DNA of 64,000 bases from Bacteroidales bacterium (lineage in GTDB: Bacteria; Bacteroidota; Bacteroidia; Bacteroidales; Marinilabiliaceae): positions 29,159 through 93,158 of the forward strand of contig JAFYCM010000042.1 of assembly GCA_017539645.1 (NCBI GenBank). The letters are read 5' to 3'. How positions within the stretch are numbered: the stretch's first letter is position 1; each line of letters opens with the position of its first letter. Made by a program: the position numbers and the translations under genes. Below, in pieces: positions 53,634 to 60,379 of this stretch. A model generated the notes under the pieces. The model was given only the letters and a program-made list of their open reading frames with translations. It was not told where the DNA came from and searched no databases.

Positions 53634-54566
53634 ATGAGAACGAGACTACAATTCAAGAATCGTGAGGAGTGGCTCGAAGCCCGTACGCAAGGCATCGGTG
53701 CAAGTGAGGTGGCAACCATCGTAGGACTCAACCCCTACGAGACACCTTACCAGCTGTGGCGTAGAAAAATGGGAATGGATGCACCCAAACAAGAGACATT
53801 CGCAATGAAGGCAGGACACTACATGGAGGAAGCCGTGGCGCGTTTCTTTGCCGATGAAAGCGGGGTAAAAGTGATTGATAGTACAGCGCCCGACTTCATG
53901 TTCATCGACAAAAACAAACCATTCCTCCGTGTGTCGCCCGACCGCCTCTATTGGCTGCCAAACATGCCTAAGAACGACGACAATAAGGGCATACTTGAGT
54001 GCAAGACCACCCAAAAGCAAATCGACCCCGACGACCTACCAAAGACCTGGTTCTGCCAAGTACAGATGAATCTCGGTGTGGCTCACTACGAACACGGTGC
54101 GCTTGCATGGCTCACAGCTGGACGCGAATTCGGCTACGTGAATATCGACTTCGCCCCCGACTTTTTCGAGTGGCTATCGGGCGAGGTTGAGAAGTTCTGG
54201 GTAGATAACATTCTCGGCAAGCAAGAGCCCGATATTGTCAACGTAGACGATGTACTAAAGAAGTTCGCACGCCCCACCGACGGCAAAGCCATAGAAGCCG
54301 ATAGCGAGATAATAGCTCACATCCTGAAGCTACGCGATGCACGCAAAGCCATTGCCCAGCTCGAAGAACAAGCCAAGCTAAGCGAGGATGCCATAAAGCT
54401 ATTCCTTGCCGATGCCGAAACACTGACACAAGCAGGTGAGACCCTTGCCACATGGAAGAGCACCACCAGCGCACGCCTCGACACCAAGGCGCTCAAAGCC
54501 GATATGCCCGACATATACGCCAAGTATGCCAAAGAGAGCATATCGAGACGATTCTTACTCAAGTAA
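53634..54566 (+). CDS. YqaJ-family phage exonuclease
   Basis: A 310-residue protein of the lambda-exonuclease-like PD-(D/E)xK group (YqaJ). The opening NREEWLEARTQGIGASEVATIVGLNPYETPYQLWRRKMG is diagnostic; the catalytic core is GHYMEEAVARFFADE, then ILECKTTQKQ (E-x-K) near 122-131 and WFCQVQMNLGV. The C-terminal third is helical. It would chew 5' ends to make single strands for the neighbouring annealing protein. Confidence 0.88.
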   Translation: MRTRLQFKNREEWLEARTQGIGASEVATIVGLNPYETPYQLWRRKMGMDAPKQETFAMKAGHYMEEAVARFFADESGVKVIDSTAPDFMFIDKNKPFLRVSPDRLYWLPNMPKNDDNKGILECKTTQKQIDPDDLPKTWFCQVQMNLGVAHYEHGALAWLTAGREFGYVNIDFAPDFFEWLSGEVEKFWVDNILGKQEPDIVNVDDVLKKFARPTDGKAIEADSEIIAHILKLRDARKAIAQLEEQAKLSEDAIKLFLADAETLTQAGETLATWKSTTSARLDTKALKADMPDIYAKYAKESISRRFLLK

Positions 54567-54646
54567 TTACGAATTGAGAGTTACGAGTTACGAGCAACCA
54601 GCAGACACAGCTCGTAATTCATAACTCAAAACTAAAAACTAAGAAA
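54567..54646. repeat. TTACGAATTGAGAGTTACGAG-type intergenic repeat in the prophage
   Basis: TAATTACGAATTGAGAGTTA, CGAGTTACGAGC ... CTCGTAATTCATAACTCAAA form inverted arms. It is made of the same words as the chromosomal repeats at 5195 and 37680. Confidence 0.6.
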
Positions 54647-55102
54647 ATGACACAGATAGAATTCGACCGTGAGATGGCGCGACTCAGCATACTACGCGCC
54701 GAGGAAATAAACAAAGCAGAACGCGCCTACAACGAAGCACGCGGCAAAGCTATTCAACTTATGCAAGATGCCGACAAAGCATTGCGCGAACGTCTTGCAA
54801 GCGCCGAAACAACACGCGAAGAACTACAAAAAGAACTCGATACCGTTGTTATAGAGACGGGTAACAAAGATTGTCCACGCGGCGTGCAAGCTATGGCACA
54901 GATACGCCAGCAAAAGCTGTTGATAAGCAACATAAACCGCGAAATCGGAGCCCTCAAGCGCAACCATCGCACGACGCTCGACGAGTTGACACAAGACTAT
55001 CATTACCTATGCCGCGAAGCTAACCTAAGCTACTCGAAAGCCAAGATTGACCTTGAGACCGATAAGGACTCAATAGTGTTTCATGTAAAAGAAAGCGTGT
55101 AG
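54647..55102 (+). CDS. Coiled-coil phage protein
   Basis: A 151-residue, strongly helical and charged protein (EEINKAERAYNEARGKAIQL...ALRERLASAETTREELQKEL), with a likely coiled coil over residues 5-65 and a second helix pair later. No family recognised. Lies after the exonuclease gene; could be a structural partner in recombination or replication. Confidence 0.6.
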   Translation: MTQIEFDREMARLSILRAEEINKAERAYNEARGKAIQLMQDADKALRERLASAETTREELQKELDTVVIETGNKDCPRGVQAMAQIRQQKLLISNINREIGALKRNHRTTLDELTQDYHYLCREANLSYSKAKIDLETDKDSIVFHVKESV

Positions 55103-55106
55103 GTAG

Positions 55107-55165
55107 TTACGAATTCCTAATTACGAGTTAGGAGCTGGGAGTTACACATACCAACGGAATCGGCA
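55107..55165. repeat. Second TTACGAATTCCTAATTACGAG-type repeat in the prophage
   Basis: AGTTACGAATTCCTAATTAC, GAGTTAGGAGCTGGGAGTTA. Same word family as 54567-54646, 540 bp away. Confidence 0.55.
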
Positions 55166-55210
55166 AAGAAGGGACATAACGCCGTAACTGGTTGCTTTCT
55201 GAAAGGTCAC

Positions 55211-55573
55211 GTGCCATTCAATAAGGGCAAGAAATGGAATGAGTGGATGAGCAAACGCGGACAAAGGAAAGTAGCCAAAGGGTGGAAAAATCTTGAAAAA
55301 TACCGACCAACGTCACGCCCTGACAATGCTGGACGTTGCCGCAAAAAGGTGATAGCAATAGCCGATAACGGGCGATGGTGTTGTTTCGACTACTTTGGCG
55401 AAGCCGCCGAGCGTATGAAGTGCAACCGCGAAAATATTCGCCGATGTTGCCAGTGTAACCAAGCGCGACACGTTGACAAACGAAACGGCAAAGTAAACAC
55501 CGACCACAAGTATAAAGGCTTCAGGTGGTATTACGAGACCGACAACATCTGGACTTCTAAAATCGCGCAATAG
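55211..55573 (+). CDS. Orphan NUMOD-type DNA-binding protein
   Basis: A 120-residue protein. Residues about 45-115 (KKVIAIADNGRWCCFDYFGEAAERMKCNRENIRRCCQCNQ, then TDHKYKGFRWYYETD) match the NUMOD1/intron-encoded-endonuclease repeat tail of homing HNH and GIY-YIG enzymes; MPFNKGKKWNEW at the start is NUMOD3-like. No HNH or other nuclease motif is present. So it is a DNA-binding remnant of a homing endonuclease or a stand-alone regulator. The start used is the ATG-like GTG/ATG at 55211 with no alternative inside the domain. Confidence 0.6.
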   Translation: MPFNKGKKWNEWMSKRGQRKVAKGWKNLEKYRPTSRPDNAGRCRKKVIAIADNGRWCCFDYFGEAAERMKCNRENIRRCCQCNQARHVDKRNGKVNTDHKYKGFRWYYETDNIWTSKIAQ

Positions 55574-55597
55574 TTACGTTCTACCTACCACAGTCCG

Positions 55598-55684
55598 TCT
55601 GAGTAAGTATGCGATAGTTGGAAAGCCGCATAAGGAGTAAAAGCCACGGAGACGCTTTGCGAGGTTCGATTCCTCGCCTCAGAT
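55598..55684 (+). ncRNA. tRNA-like element with a T-arm and acceptor stem
   Basis: CGAGG-TTCGATT-CCTCG (55660-55676) is a textbook tRNA T-arm, and CCTCAGA after it can pair with TCTGAGT at 55598-55604 (six of seven). An ATGCG...CGCAT arm with GG in its loop looks like a D-arm. But the middle gives no normal 7-base anticodon loop, and CCA is not encoded. So it may be a decayed phage tRNA or a tRNA mimic. It is in a 140-bp gap between two genes. Confidence 0.35.
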
Positions 55685-55714
55685 CAAGCAATAACCGAAA
55701 AAAAAATTAGAGCT

Positions 55715-55879
55715 ATGTACGAAGAAGAATACGACGAAAAAGCCGAGTTCTACGCCGAAGAGCGCAGAGCCGAAGCAAGAGAAGAAAATTGCCACGAAGA
55801 AGACCTTAGCGACTTCGAGGCATACAGAGAACACCTCGCAGAGCAATACCGCAGAGGTAGACGTTGGTTTGGAAGATGA
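55715..55879 (+). CDS. 54-residue acidic/charged small protein
   Basis: ATG at 55715 to TGA at 55877-55879. MYEEEYDEKAEFYAEERRAE and so on, ending GRRWFGR: very rich in Glu, Arg and Tyr, helical, no known motif. It fills the gap before the replication gene, follows the same direction and ends 6 bp before the next ATG, so it is likely translated. Confidence 0.55.
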   Translation: MYEEEYDEKAEFYAEERRAEAREENCHEEDLSDFEAYREHLAEQYRRGRRWFGR

Positions 55880-55885
55880 TGAGCC

Positions 55886-56575
55886 ATGAGTAAAGCATTT
55901 ATCATACATATGGAAAGCGTAGACCTCATCGAAGAACTTACGATGGAAGAGAGAGGTGAAGTATTCACGGCTCTTATTCATAAGTGTTTCGATGGCAAAG
56001 AGCCTGAACTATCGCGCGTACCTATGATGGCTTATCGTGTTCTATTAACTCGTGCCAACATGTCACTGGAAGCATACGAGAAGCGTAAAGAAAAAGACCG
56101 TCAACGCATAGAACGTTGGCGCAAAAAGCAGAATGTAACGTTACGTAACGTTACAGAACGTAGCGACACGTTACGTACGCGTATAGATATAGATATAGAT
56201 AAGGATATAGATAAGGATAAGGATAGGTACATAGATAGCAAGCTATCTATAAGTACTAATTCTAATAAAGAAATACTCACTAACGTGAGTAAAGAAAGCG
56301 CGCCCGAAAAAACGAAAAGCGAAGTCAAAAGATTTATCAAGCCAACGCTCGAAGAGGTGAAGAAACGCATAACCGAGAAAGGCTACATGGTAGACGCTGA
56401 GCAGTGGTATAGCTATTACGAGAGCAACGGCTGGATGGTTGGACGCTACAAGATGAAGAGCTGGCAAGCATCCTTAGCATACTGGAATAGCAAAGGCATG
56501 GGCAACCGACGCAGTGGCGCATACCGTCACCCAACGGCGCTCGACACGTCGCAAATCGAATACAAGCAATTCTAA
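55886..56575 (+). CDS. Phage replication organizer-like protein (DUF6291-like)
   Basis: A 229-residue protein. The N-terminal part (about 1-75: SKAFIIHMESVDLIEELTMEERGEVFTALIHKCFDG...AYRVLLTRANMSLEAYEKRKEKDRQRIERWRKKQ) matches DUF6291 as I know it. A linker made of a DNA microsatellite (RIDIDIDKDIDKDKDRYID) follows, then a C-terminal helical domain (about 150-215) of the type that ends phage replisome organizers (WYSYYESNGWMVGRYKMKSWQASLAYW). With the DnaC-like gene next to it, it probably starts phage DNA replication. Confidence 0.7.
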   Translation: MSKAFIIHMESVDLIEELTMEERGEVFTALIHKCFDGKEPELSRVPMMAYRVLLTRANMSLEAYEKRKEKDRQRIERWRKKQNVTLRNVTERSDTLRTRIDIDIDKDIDKDKDRYIDSKLSISTNSNKEILTNVSKESAPEKTKSEVKRFIKPTLEEVKKRITEKGYMVDAEQWYSYYESNGWMVGRYKMKSWQASLAYWNSKGMGNRRSGAYRHPTALDTSQIEYKQF

Positions 56576-56586
56576 ACCCTTGAGAT

Positions 56587-57237
56587 ATGAAGCTAACAAG
56601 AACTCAATTGAACGACATCTACGCCAATCGCACCGACGTAAGCAAGCTATTCAATAGCGGAAACTTCAGCGCACCGAAGCGCGGCATCTGTTGGCAAGCC
56701 ACCGCGAGCCTCACCGATGTGAAGCGTGTTATGTGGAATGTGCTTTGTCACGCAATATTCCGCGAGAGCAATGGCGAGAAGCAGCCAGTAGTGATGAAAG
56801 AGCAATTCAGCGCCATAGCCGAATGGCTTCACCACAACGACGGCAAAGGTTTACTCCTCTATGGCAGCTGTGGTCAGGGCAAAACGCTACTTGCTAAGTA
56901 TGTGATACCAGCTTGTCTTGAGATTATACACCACAAGATAGCGCACTACTACGACGCAGCAGAGCTACAAGACAACCGCGACGAGATGAAGATGGCGCTG
57001 TGGTATGGCATAACCGTTATCGATGACGTAGGAGCAGAGGCAACATCGATGTTCAAAGAGCAAGCCTTTTCGCGCCTAATAGACAATGCCGACAAGAACG
57101 GCAAGATAGTCATTGCCACAACCAACTACAGCGAAAAAGAGCTACAAGAGCGCTACGGAGCACGTGTCGTTGACCGCATCAAAGGCAACATGGTTCGCGT
57201 TATGTTCGACGGCAAAGAATCGCTACGCACAAAATAG
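56587..57237 (+). CDS. DnaC-like AAA+ helicase loader
   Basis: A 216-residue ATPase. Walker A GSCGQGKT at 93-100, Walker B ITVIDDVGAE with Asp146/Asp147, sensor-1-like IVIATTNYSEKELQERYGARVVDRI. This is the DnaC/IstB group that loads replicative DnaB helicase. It follows the replication-organizer gene by 11 bp, so it should bring host DnaB to the phage origin. Confidence 0.88.
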   Translation: MKLTRTQLNDIYANRTDVSKLFNSGNFSAPKRGICWQATASLTDVKRVMWNVLCHAIFRESNGEKQPVVMKEQFSAIAEWLHHNDGKGLLLYGSCGQGKTLLAKYVIPACLEIIHHKIAHYYDAAELQDNRDEMKMALWYGITVIDDVGAEATSMFKEQAFSRLIDNADKNGKIVIATTNYSEKELQERYGARVVDRIKGNMVRVMFDGKESLRTK

Positions 57238-57245
57238 CCTCAAAT

Positions 57246-57273
57246 TTCGATTATCTTTTCAAAGATAATCGAA
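57246..57273. repeat. 28-bp near-perfect palindrome after the DnaC-like gene
   Basis: TTCGATTATCTTT (57246-57258) and AAAGATAATCGAA (57261-57273) are exact reverse complements with only TC between. No T-run follows, so it may be a protein-binding site or RNA stability hairpin, not a terminator. Confidence 0.7.
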
Positions 57274-57293
57274 CCACCAAGTAAGCAGAGAAA

Positions 57294-57761
57294 ATGAAAA
57301 ATAATGATACAAAAAGCACCAAAATGAACGCAATAGAGAAAGAATATCAAATGAAAGTTGACATACGCGCCCAAGCAAAGGAGCGTGTGGTACGTCAAAT
57401 AGTAAAAGAATTCAACCGCCAAACGGCAATGAACGGCTTTTTGTCGCGCTCGCAAATCATAATGCGCATAGCCTACAAACTTGGCTGCTCTACAACCTTC
57501 GTACGTTCAAAACTTTTGGAGTGCAACTGCATTCAGAAGGTGACCACGTACAGCTACAAGCTAAACCGCGAAGCCGACAAAGAGAAGTTCACCGAGCAAT
57601 ACGAGAAACTCACCGCCGAACACCCAGAACTAAGCTACTACGACAAGACGCAAGAGGTAGCCAAAATGAACGGACGCGGTGGTACGTATGTACGCAAGTT
57701 GCTCAACGAATCGGGCATCTACTCTTTACGTCAAACCAAAGAGATGGAAGCCGATGAGTGA
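57294..57761 (+). CDS. Phage protein of unknown function
   Basis: A 155-residue basic protein, two similar helical halves: SQIIMRIAYKLGCSTTFVRSKLLECN and YYDKTQEVAKMNGRGGTYVRKLLNESGIYSLRQ, each resembling a small DNA-binding helix-turn-helix. So a DNA-binding role is plausible. No family recognised. Its stop overlaps the next small gene. Confidence 0.6.
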   Translation: MKNNDTKSTKMNAIEKEYQMKVDIRAQAKERVVRQIVKEFNRQTAMNGFLSRSQIIMRIAYKLGCSTTFVRSKLLECNCIQKVTTYSYKLNREADKEKFTEQYEKLTAEHPELSYYDKTQEVAKMNGRGGTYVRKLLNESGIYSLRQTKEMEADE

Positions 57762-57936
57762 TAAACAGAAAGAACGTTGGGCAGTAGCCACGGTGATAAG
57801 CTTCATTGTGGCATTCGCTTGCCTGATATTGATGCTATTCCGTGCTTTTGCACATGCCGACGTGGTGATGCTCGTAGCCTTTGGCGCGTTTGCCGTATGT
57901 ATGGCTGTTGTGCAACGTATGGACGGTGAAAATTGA
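57754..57936 (+). CDS. Small two-helix membrane protein
   Basis: About 60 residues from the ATG at 57754, which overlaps the previous stop (ATGAGTGA), so translation is coupled. Two membrane helices (about 10-30 and 37-53). Could be a superinfection-exclusion or holin-like small protein, but nothing shows which. Confidence 0.55.
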   Translation: MSDKQKERWAVATVISFIVAFACLILMLFRAFAHADVVMLVAFGAFAVCMAVVQRMDGEN

Positions 57937-58010
57937 AAATTGAGAATTGAAAATCTGTACAGACGCGATTCATCGCGTCTCCTGGAATAAGACGCAATCA
58001 ATTGCGTCTC
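57936..58010. repeat. REP-like double hairpin of the GTAGAGAC family
   Basis: AGACGCGAT-TC-ATCGCGTCT (57961-57980) and AGACGCAAT-CA-ATTGCGTCT (57990-58009), each a perfect 9-bp stem, in the common arrangement of a paired REP. Read leftward it starts GTAGAGACGCAAT, sharing GTAGAGAC with the palindrome inside the RAYT gene. It is preceded by AAAATTGAGAATTGAAAATC, an AATTGAGAATTG-type repeat. Confidence 0.8.
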
Positions 58011-58044
58011 TACCTATCACTTCAAAACTTACAACTGAAAAAAA

Positions 58045-58458
58045 ATGAGAAAGAAAGACGCGGCAAGACAGCTCGGTGTGAGCGACACAATGTTCACGAC
58101 CTACTTAGTGGCAGCTGGTGGCGAATTCAAACGCACCATCGACGGGAAATACATCATGGATAGCCACGATTTGCAACACCTCAAGGAGATAATACTTGAG
58201 CTACGCAAAGAAGGTAAACGCATCTGCGCAAGGTCGATAGCCGACAAACACGCCGAGAAAGAGAAAGCCGATCCATACCAAGGCTTAACTGCCGACGAAA
58301 TGATTGAAGCACTCAAACGCGAAAGCATACGCCGCAACCACCTCGAATGTAAAGCCTTCTATTCCCGCTCATCGCACAGCGGACAAGACTGGAAACGTTG
58401 CGGTGCAGTGTCATATCACATCAACACGAATATTAACAGCAACAATCACAGAAAATGA
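58045..58458 (+). CDS. Phage HTH-containing protein of unknown function
   Basis: A 137-residue protein. RKKDAARQLGVSDTMFTTYLVAAGGEFKRTIDGKYIMDSHDLQHLKE near the start looks like a small DNA-binding domain of the MerR/HTH_17 kind. The tail is low-complexity (HINTNINSNNHRK). No family call. Overlaps the next gene by 4 bp. Confidence 0.55.
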   Translation: MRKKDAARQLGVSDTMFTTYLVAAGGEFKRTIDGKYIMDSHDLQHLKEIILELRKEGKRICARSIADKHAEKEKADPYQGLTADEMIEALKRESIRRNHLECKAFYSRSSHSGQDWKRCGAVSYHINTNINSNNHRK

Positions 58459-59009
58459 AAAAACTTACAAACCGCGAAAGACAGATTCGCAACAAGAGCT
58501 TAGTAGACCGCATGTGGGCTGATCCGAATGTATTCTACAGAGTGCAACAGAACTTCGAGGCAATGGTAAACCTTGTTTCGATGCTCGATATATGTGTGCA
58601 AGACATCGACGACGATGCGCCATTCCTATTCCACAACAAGGCGCACTGCTTCAAAGACCTCAGCAAAGCGTTAGACGCTTGCATGGAATGGCTACGCAAA
58701 GACCCGATGCTCTTCGGACGCGAAAAGAACGATGATAAATTCTTCGACCAAGTAGTATTCAGCAACGACCTACTCAAGGTGTTCAAAAACATCTTGCTGC
58801 GCGTTGGTACGCAAAACGGACTCGTAGAAGTGGATAGCGTAGTGAAGCTACACCTCGTAAACCCCAACATCGAAAAATACGACCGCTGGCGCATAGCACA
58901 TGAGACGCTTCGCCGCCATCGATACGAATTCCCGATAGAATATCTACGCACATGGGAAGAATACGAGAAGGCAAACTACACAGAAGGTCATGGAGAAGAA
59001 AAGCAGTAG
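58455..59009 (+). CDS. Phage protein of unknown function
   Basis: A 184-residue mostly helical protein (NRERQIRNKSLVDRMWADPNVFYRVQQNFEAMVNLV...FKDLSKALDACMEWLRKDPML). No motif recognised. Its end overlaps the next frame by 20 bp. Confidence 0.6.
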   Translation: MKKLTNRERQIRNKSLVDRMWADPNVFYRVQQNFEAMVNLVSMLDICVQDIDDDAPFLFHNKAHCFKDLSKALDACMEWLRKDPMLFGREKNDDKFFDQVVFSNDLLKVFKNILLRVGTQNGLVEVDSVVKLHLVNPNIEKYDRWRIAHETLRRHRYEFPIEYLRTWEEYEKANYTEGHGEEKQ

Positions 59010-59391
59010 TATGCGCGGCGATGGCATATTACTACAACTATCGCTATTTGGTAGCCACATCAACACTTTCGGCACCATGCTCACCGATGACCAGCTCCGC
59101 GACTACTATCGCTATTGTAACCAATTCATTGCCGAGGCTCAACGAATACAAAAGCAGATAGTAGCCACACACGAGAAGAACAAACAAAAGAAACGTTTAT
59201 CCGCTTCGCCCAGCTTCACACGTTCGCGATACCTTGCCACCGTAGCACGAACGATGGCTTTCACCTCTTCGGCTACACCTTCGGGCACCGAAAAGGTGAT
59301 TGTGCATTTAGGCTCATTGTCGATTTTCTTGCGTCCAGCACCCAATCGAGCGCCGCCGCGTTTTGTTGTCGTTTTCTGTTCCATTGTGTAA
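58990..59391 (+). CDS. Short phage protein running into an antisense gene
   Basis: The first 65 or so residues (GDGILLQLSLFGSHINTFGTMLTDDQLRDYYRYCNQFIAEAQRIQKQI) look like a real small protein. From about residue 70 on, the sequence is only the complement of the minus-strand gene at 59139-59384. So the natural C-terminus may have been lost when the two were joined, or this gene simply reads through to 59391. Confidence 0.45.
   Translation: MEKKSSSMRGDGILLQLSLFGSHINTFGTMLTDDQLRDYYRYCNQFIAEAQRIQKQIVATHEKNKQKKRLSASPSFTRSRYLATVARTMAFTSSATPSGTEKVIVHLGSLSIFLRPAPNRAPPRFVVVFCSIV
59139..59384 (-). CDS. Small basic phage protein with GGARLGAGRKK motif
   Basis: An 81-residue protein; the N-terminal KRGGARLGAGRKKIDNEPKCTITFSVPEGVAEEVKAIVRATVARY is a motif found in many small phage and plasmid proteins, likely DNA-binding. 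The last 15 residues (FFCLFFSCVATICFC) come from the antisense of the neighbouring gene and look unnatural. It is the only leftward gene between 52 and 64 kb. Confidence 0.5.
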   Translation of the reverse strand: MEQKTTTKRGGARLGAGRKKIDNEPKCTITFSVPEGVAEEVKAIVRATVARYRERVKLGEADKRFFCLFFSCVATICFCIR

Positions 59392-59752
59392 AGGTTTTTA
59401 GTTATGTTTGTACAAACAAATCAAAAGTGGGAAGGCTTTCGCCCTCCCGAAAGTTCAGCGTCTGAAGATTAGTTTTACGCTCCACTTTCCAATCTTGAAT
59501 GAAATTTCGATCCTCATCTTCGATTGCTTTTGATTTGTTTTTCCTACTCTCTTCGAGGTTTTCGGATTCCCCTTGCAACCGCTATTTGATTGCACTACTA
59601 AGATAGTATTTATATTTGAATTTACAAAGAAAAAATCAAAGAAAAGCTGAATTTTGTATAAAAAATACAGCCACTAAAGCGAATATTTGAATTATTTGGG
59701 CAATAATTATTTTCTTGTACGTATTTTTGCATTCAAAACAAAACCAATAAAC
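59392..59752. other. Gene-free stretch with promoter ahead of the TAC cassette
   Basis: 360 bp without a gene. Words such as GTTTGTACAAAC (59408-59419, palindrome) near the left end may be the control site of the leftward small gene. At the right end TTTG (59695-59698) and TATTTTTG (59722-59729) form a -33/-7 pair with 23-bp spacing, ahead of the ATG at 59753. So the cassette has its own promoter. Confidence 0.45.
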
Positions 59753-59959
59753 ATGAGCGCAGAGGAGTTGATATTAGCACAATTAGATGAACTTTCTCGT
59801 ACGTTAAGCGAAGCAGAAATAAGTGAGATTGTTGGCAACGCAAGGAGAAAAGAGACTGATGTTGACGATGTCAATGCTGACATCTATAGGCAGTTTCTTG
59901 CTGATGAAATATACAAATCAGAATACTATTCTACAGAAGAATATAGCCACGCTGCATAA
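59753..59959 (+). CDS. Candidate antitoxin of a TAC cassette
   Basis: A 68-residue acidic protein from the ATG at 59753 (a longer frame from 59687 overlaps the promoter). Helical N-terminal half (AEELILAQLDELSRTLSEAEISEIVGNARRK), then a Tyr-rich flexible tail (YRQFLADEIYKSEYYSTEEYSHAA). TAC antitoxins have such a C-terminal tail (the chaperone-addiction segment) that a SecB-like chaperone holds; aromatic tails fit SecB binding. Its stop shares a base with the next ATG, so it is co-translated with the chaperone gene. No known antitoxin family is recognised; the role is inferred from context. Confidence 0.5.
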   Translation: MSAEELILAQLDELSRTLSEAEISEIVGNARRKETDVDDVNADIYRQFLADEIYKSEYYSTEEYSHAA

Positions 59960-60363
59960 TGGAAATTGCAAGATTCAGATTAGTCGATTACAAATTTACG
60001 CGCGCTTCGTTCGACTTTGTGTCTTTGAATAAAGAGGGCGCGTGGAATATTAACATAGAGCCATCAGGTATATACGACGAAGCGCATCACACCTACAAGC
60101 TCACTTTTGACTTTGACGCAAAAATTGGAGAGCAAACATCTTTGTCGGTTAAGTGTGTGGCTAACTATGAATTCGAGCGAAGTTTGGAAAATAACGAAAT
60201 ACCTGAATACTTCTACGCCAATAGTATAGCAATAGTATTCCCATATATTAGAGCATTCATAAGCACTATAACACTGCAAGCCAACATGCCAGCTCTCGTA
60301 ATGCCTACATACAACTTATCATCACTAAAGGAAAAGCTAAGGGACAATACGAGGACCATTTGA
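59959..60363 (+). CDS. SecB-like chaperone of a TAC cassette
   Basis: A 134-residue protein of SecB type. The SecB signature region is clear: EYFYANSIAIVFPYIRAFISTITLQANMPALVMPTYNL at residues 83-120, where SecB has the FPYAR-like segment, the long first helix and the P-x-L-x-L/M-P-x-x-(F/Y)-x-x-L closing strand. Upstream is the four-stranded beta sheet (KLTFDFDAKIG...SLSVKCVANYEFERSL). It is too short and diverged for the housekeeping export chaperone, and lies in a prophage between two small genes, as the chaperones of toxin-antitoxin-chaperone systems do. Confidence 0.8.
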   Translation: MEIARFRLVDYKFTRASFDFVSLNKEGAWNINIEPSGIYDEAHHTYKLTFDFDAKIGEQTSLSVKCVANYEFERSLENNEIPEYFYANSIAIVFPYIRAFISTITLQANMPALVMPTYNLSSLKEKLRDNTRTI

Positions 60364-60379
60364 GGCTAATAGTACGGCT

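Noticed and set aside
52802-54566. Recombination pair considered as a defence system (nuclease plus partner)
   Set aside because: YqaJ exonuclease with a neighbouring annealing candidate is a normal phage recombination unit.
56150-56245. Repeats in the replication gene considered as plasmid iterons
   Set aside because: Hexamer microsatellite rather than 17-22 bp iterons; possible origin role kept only as a finding.
59959-60363. SecB-like protein considered as the housekeeping export chaperone
   Set aside because: It lies in a prophage between two small genes, is diverged and short, and Bacteroidota export does not place secB here.
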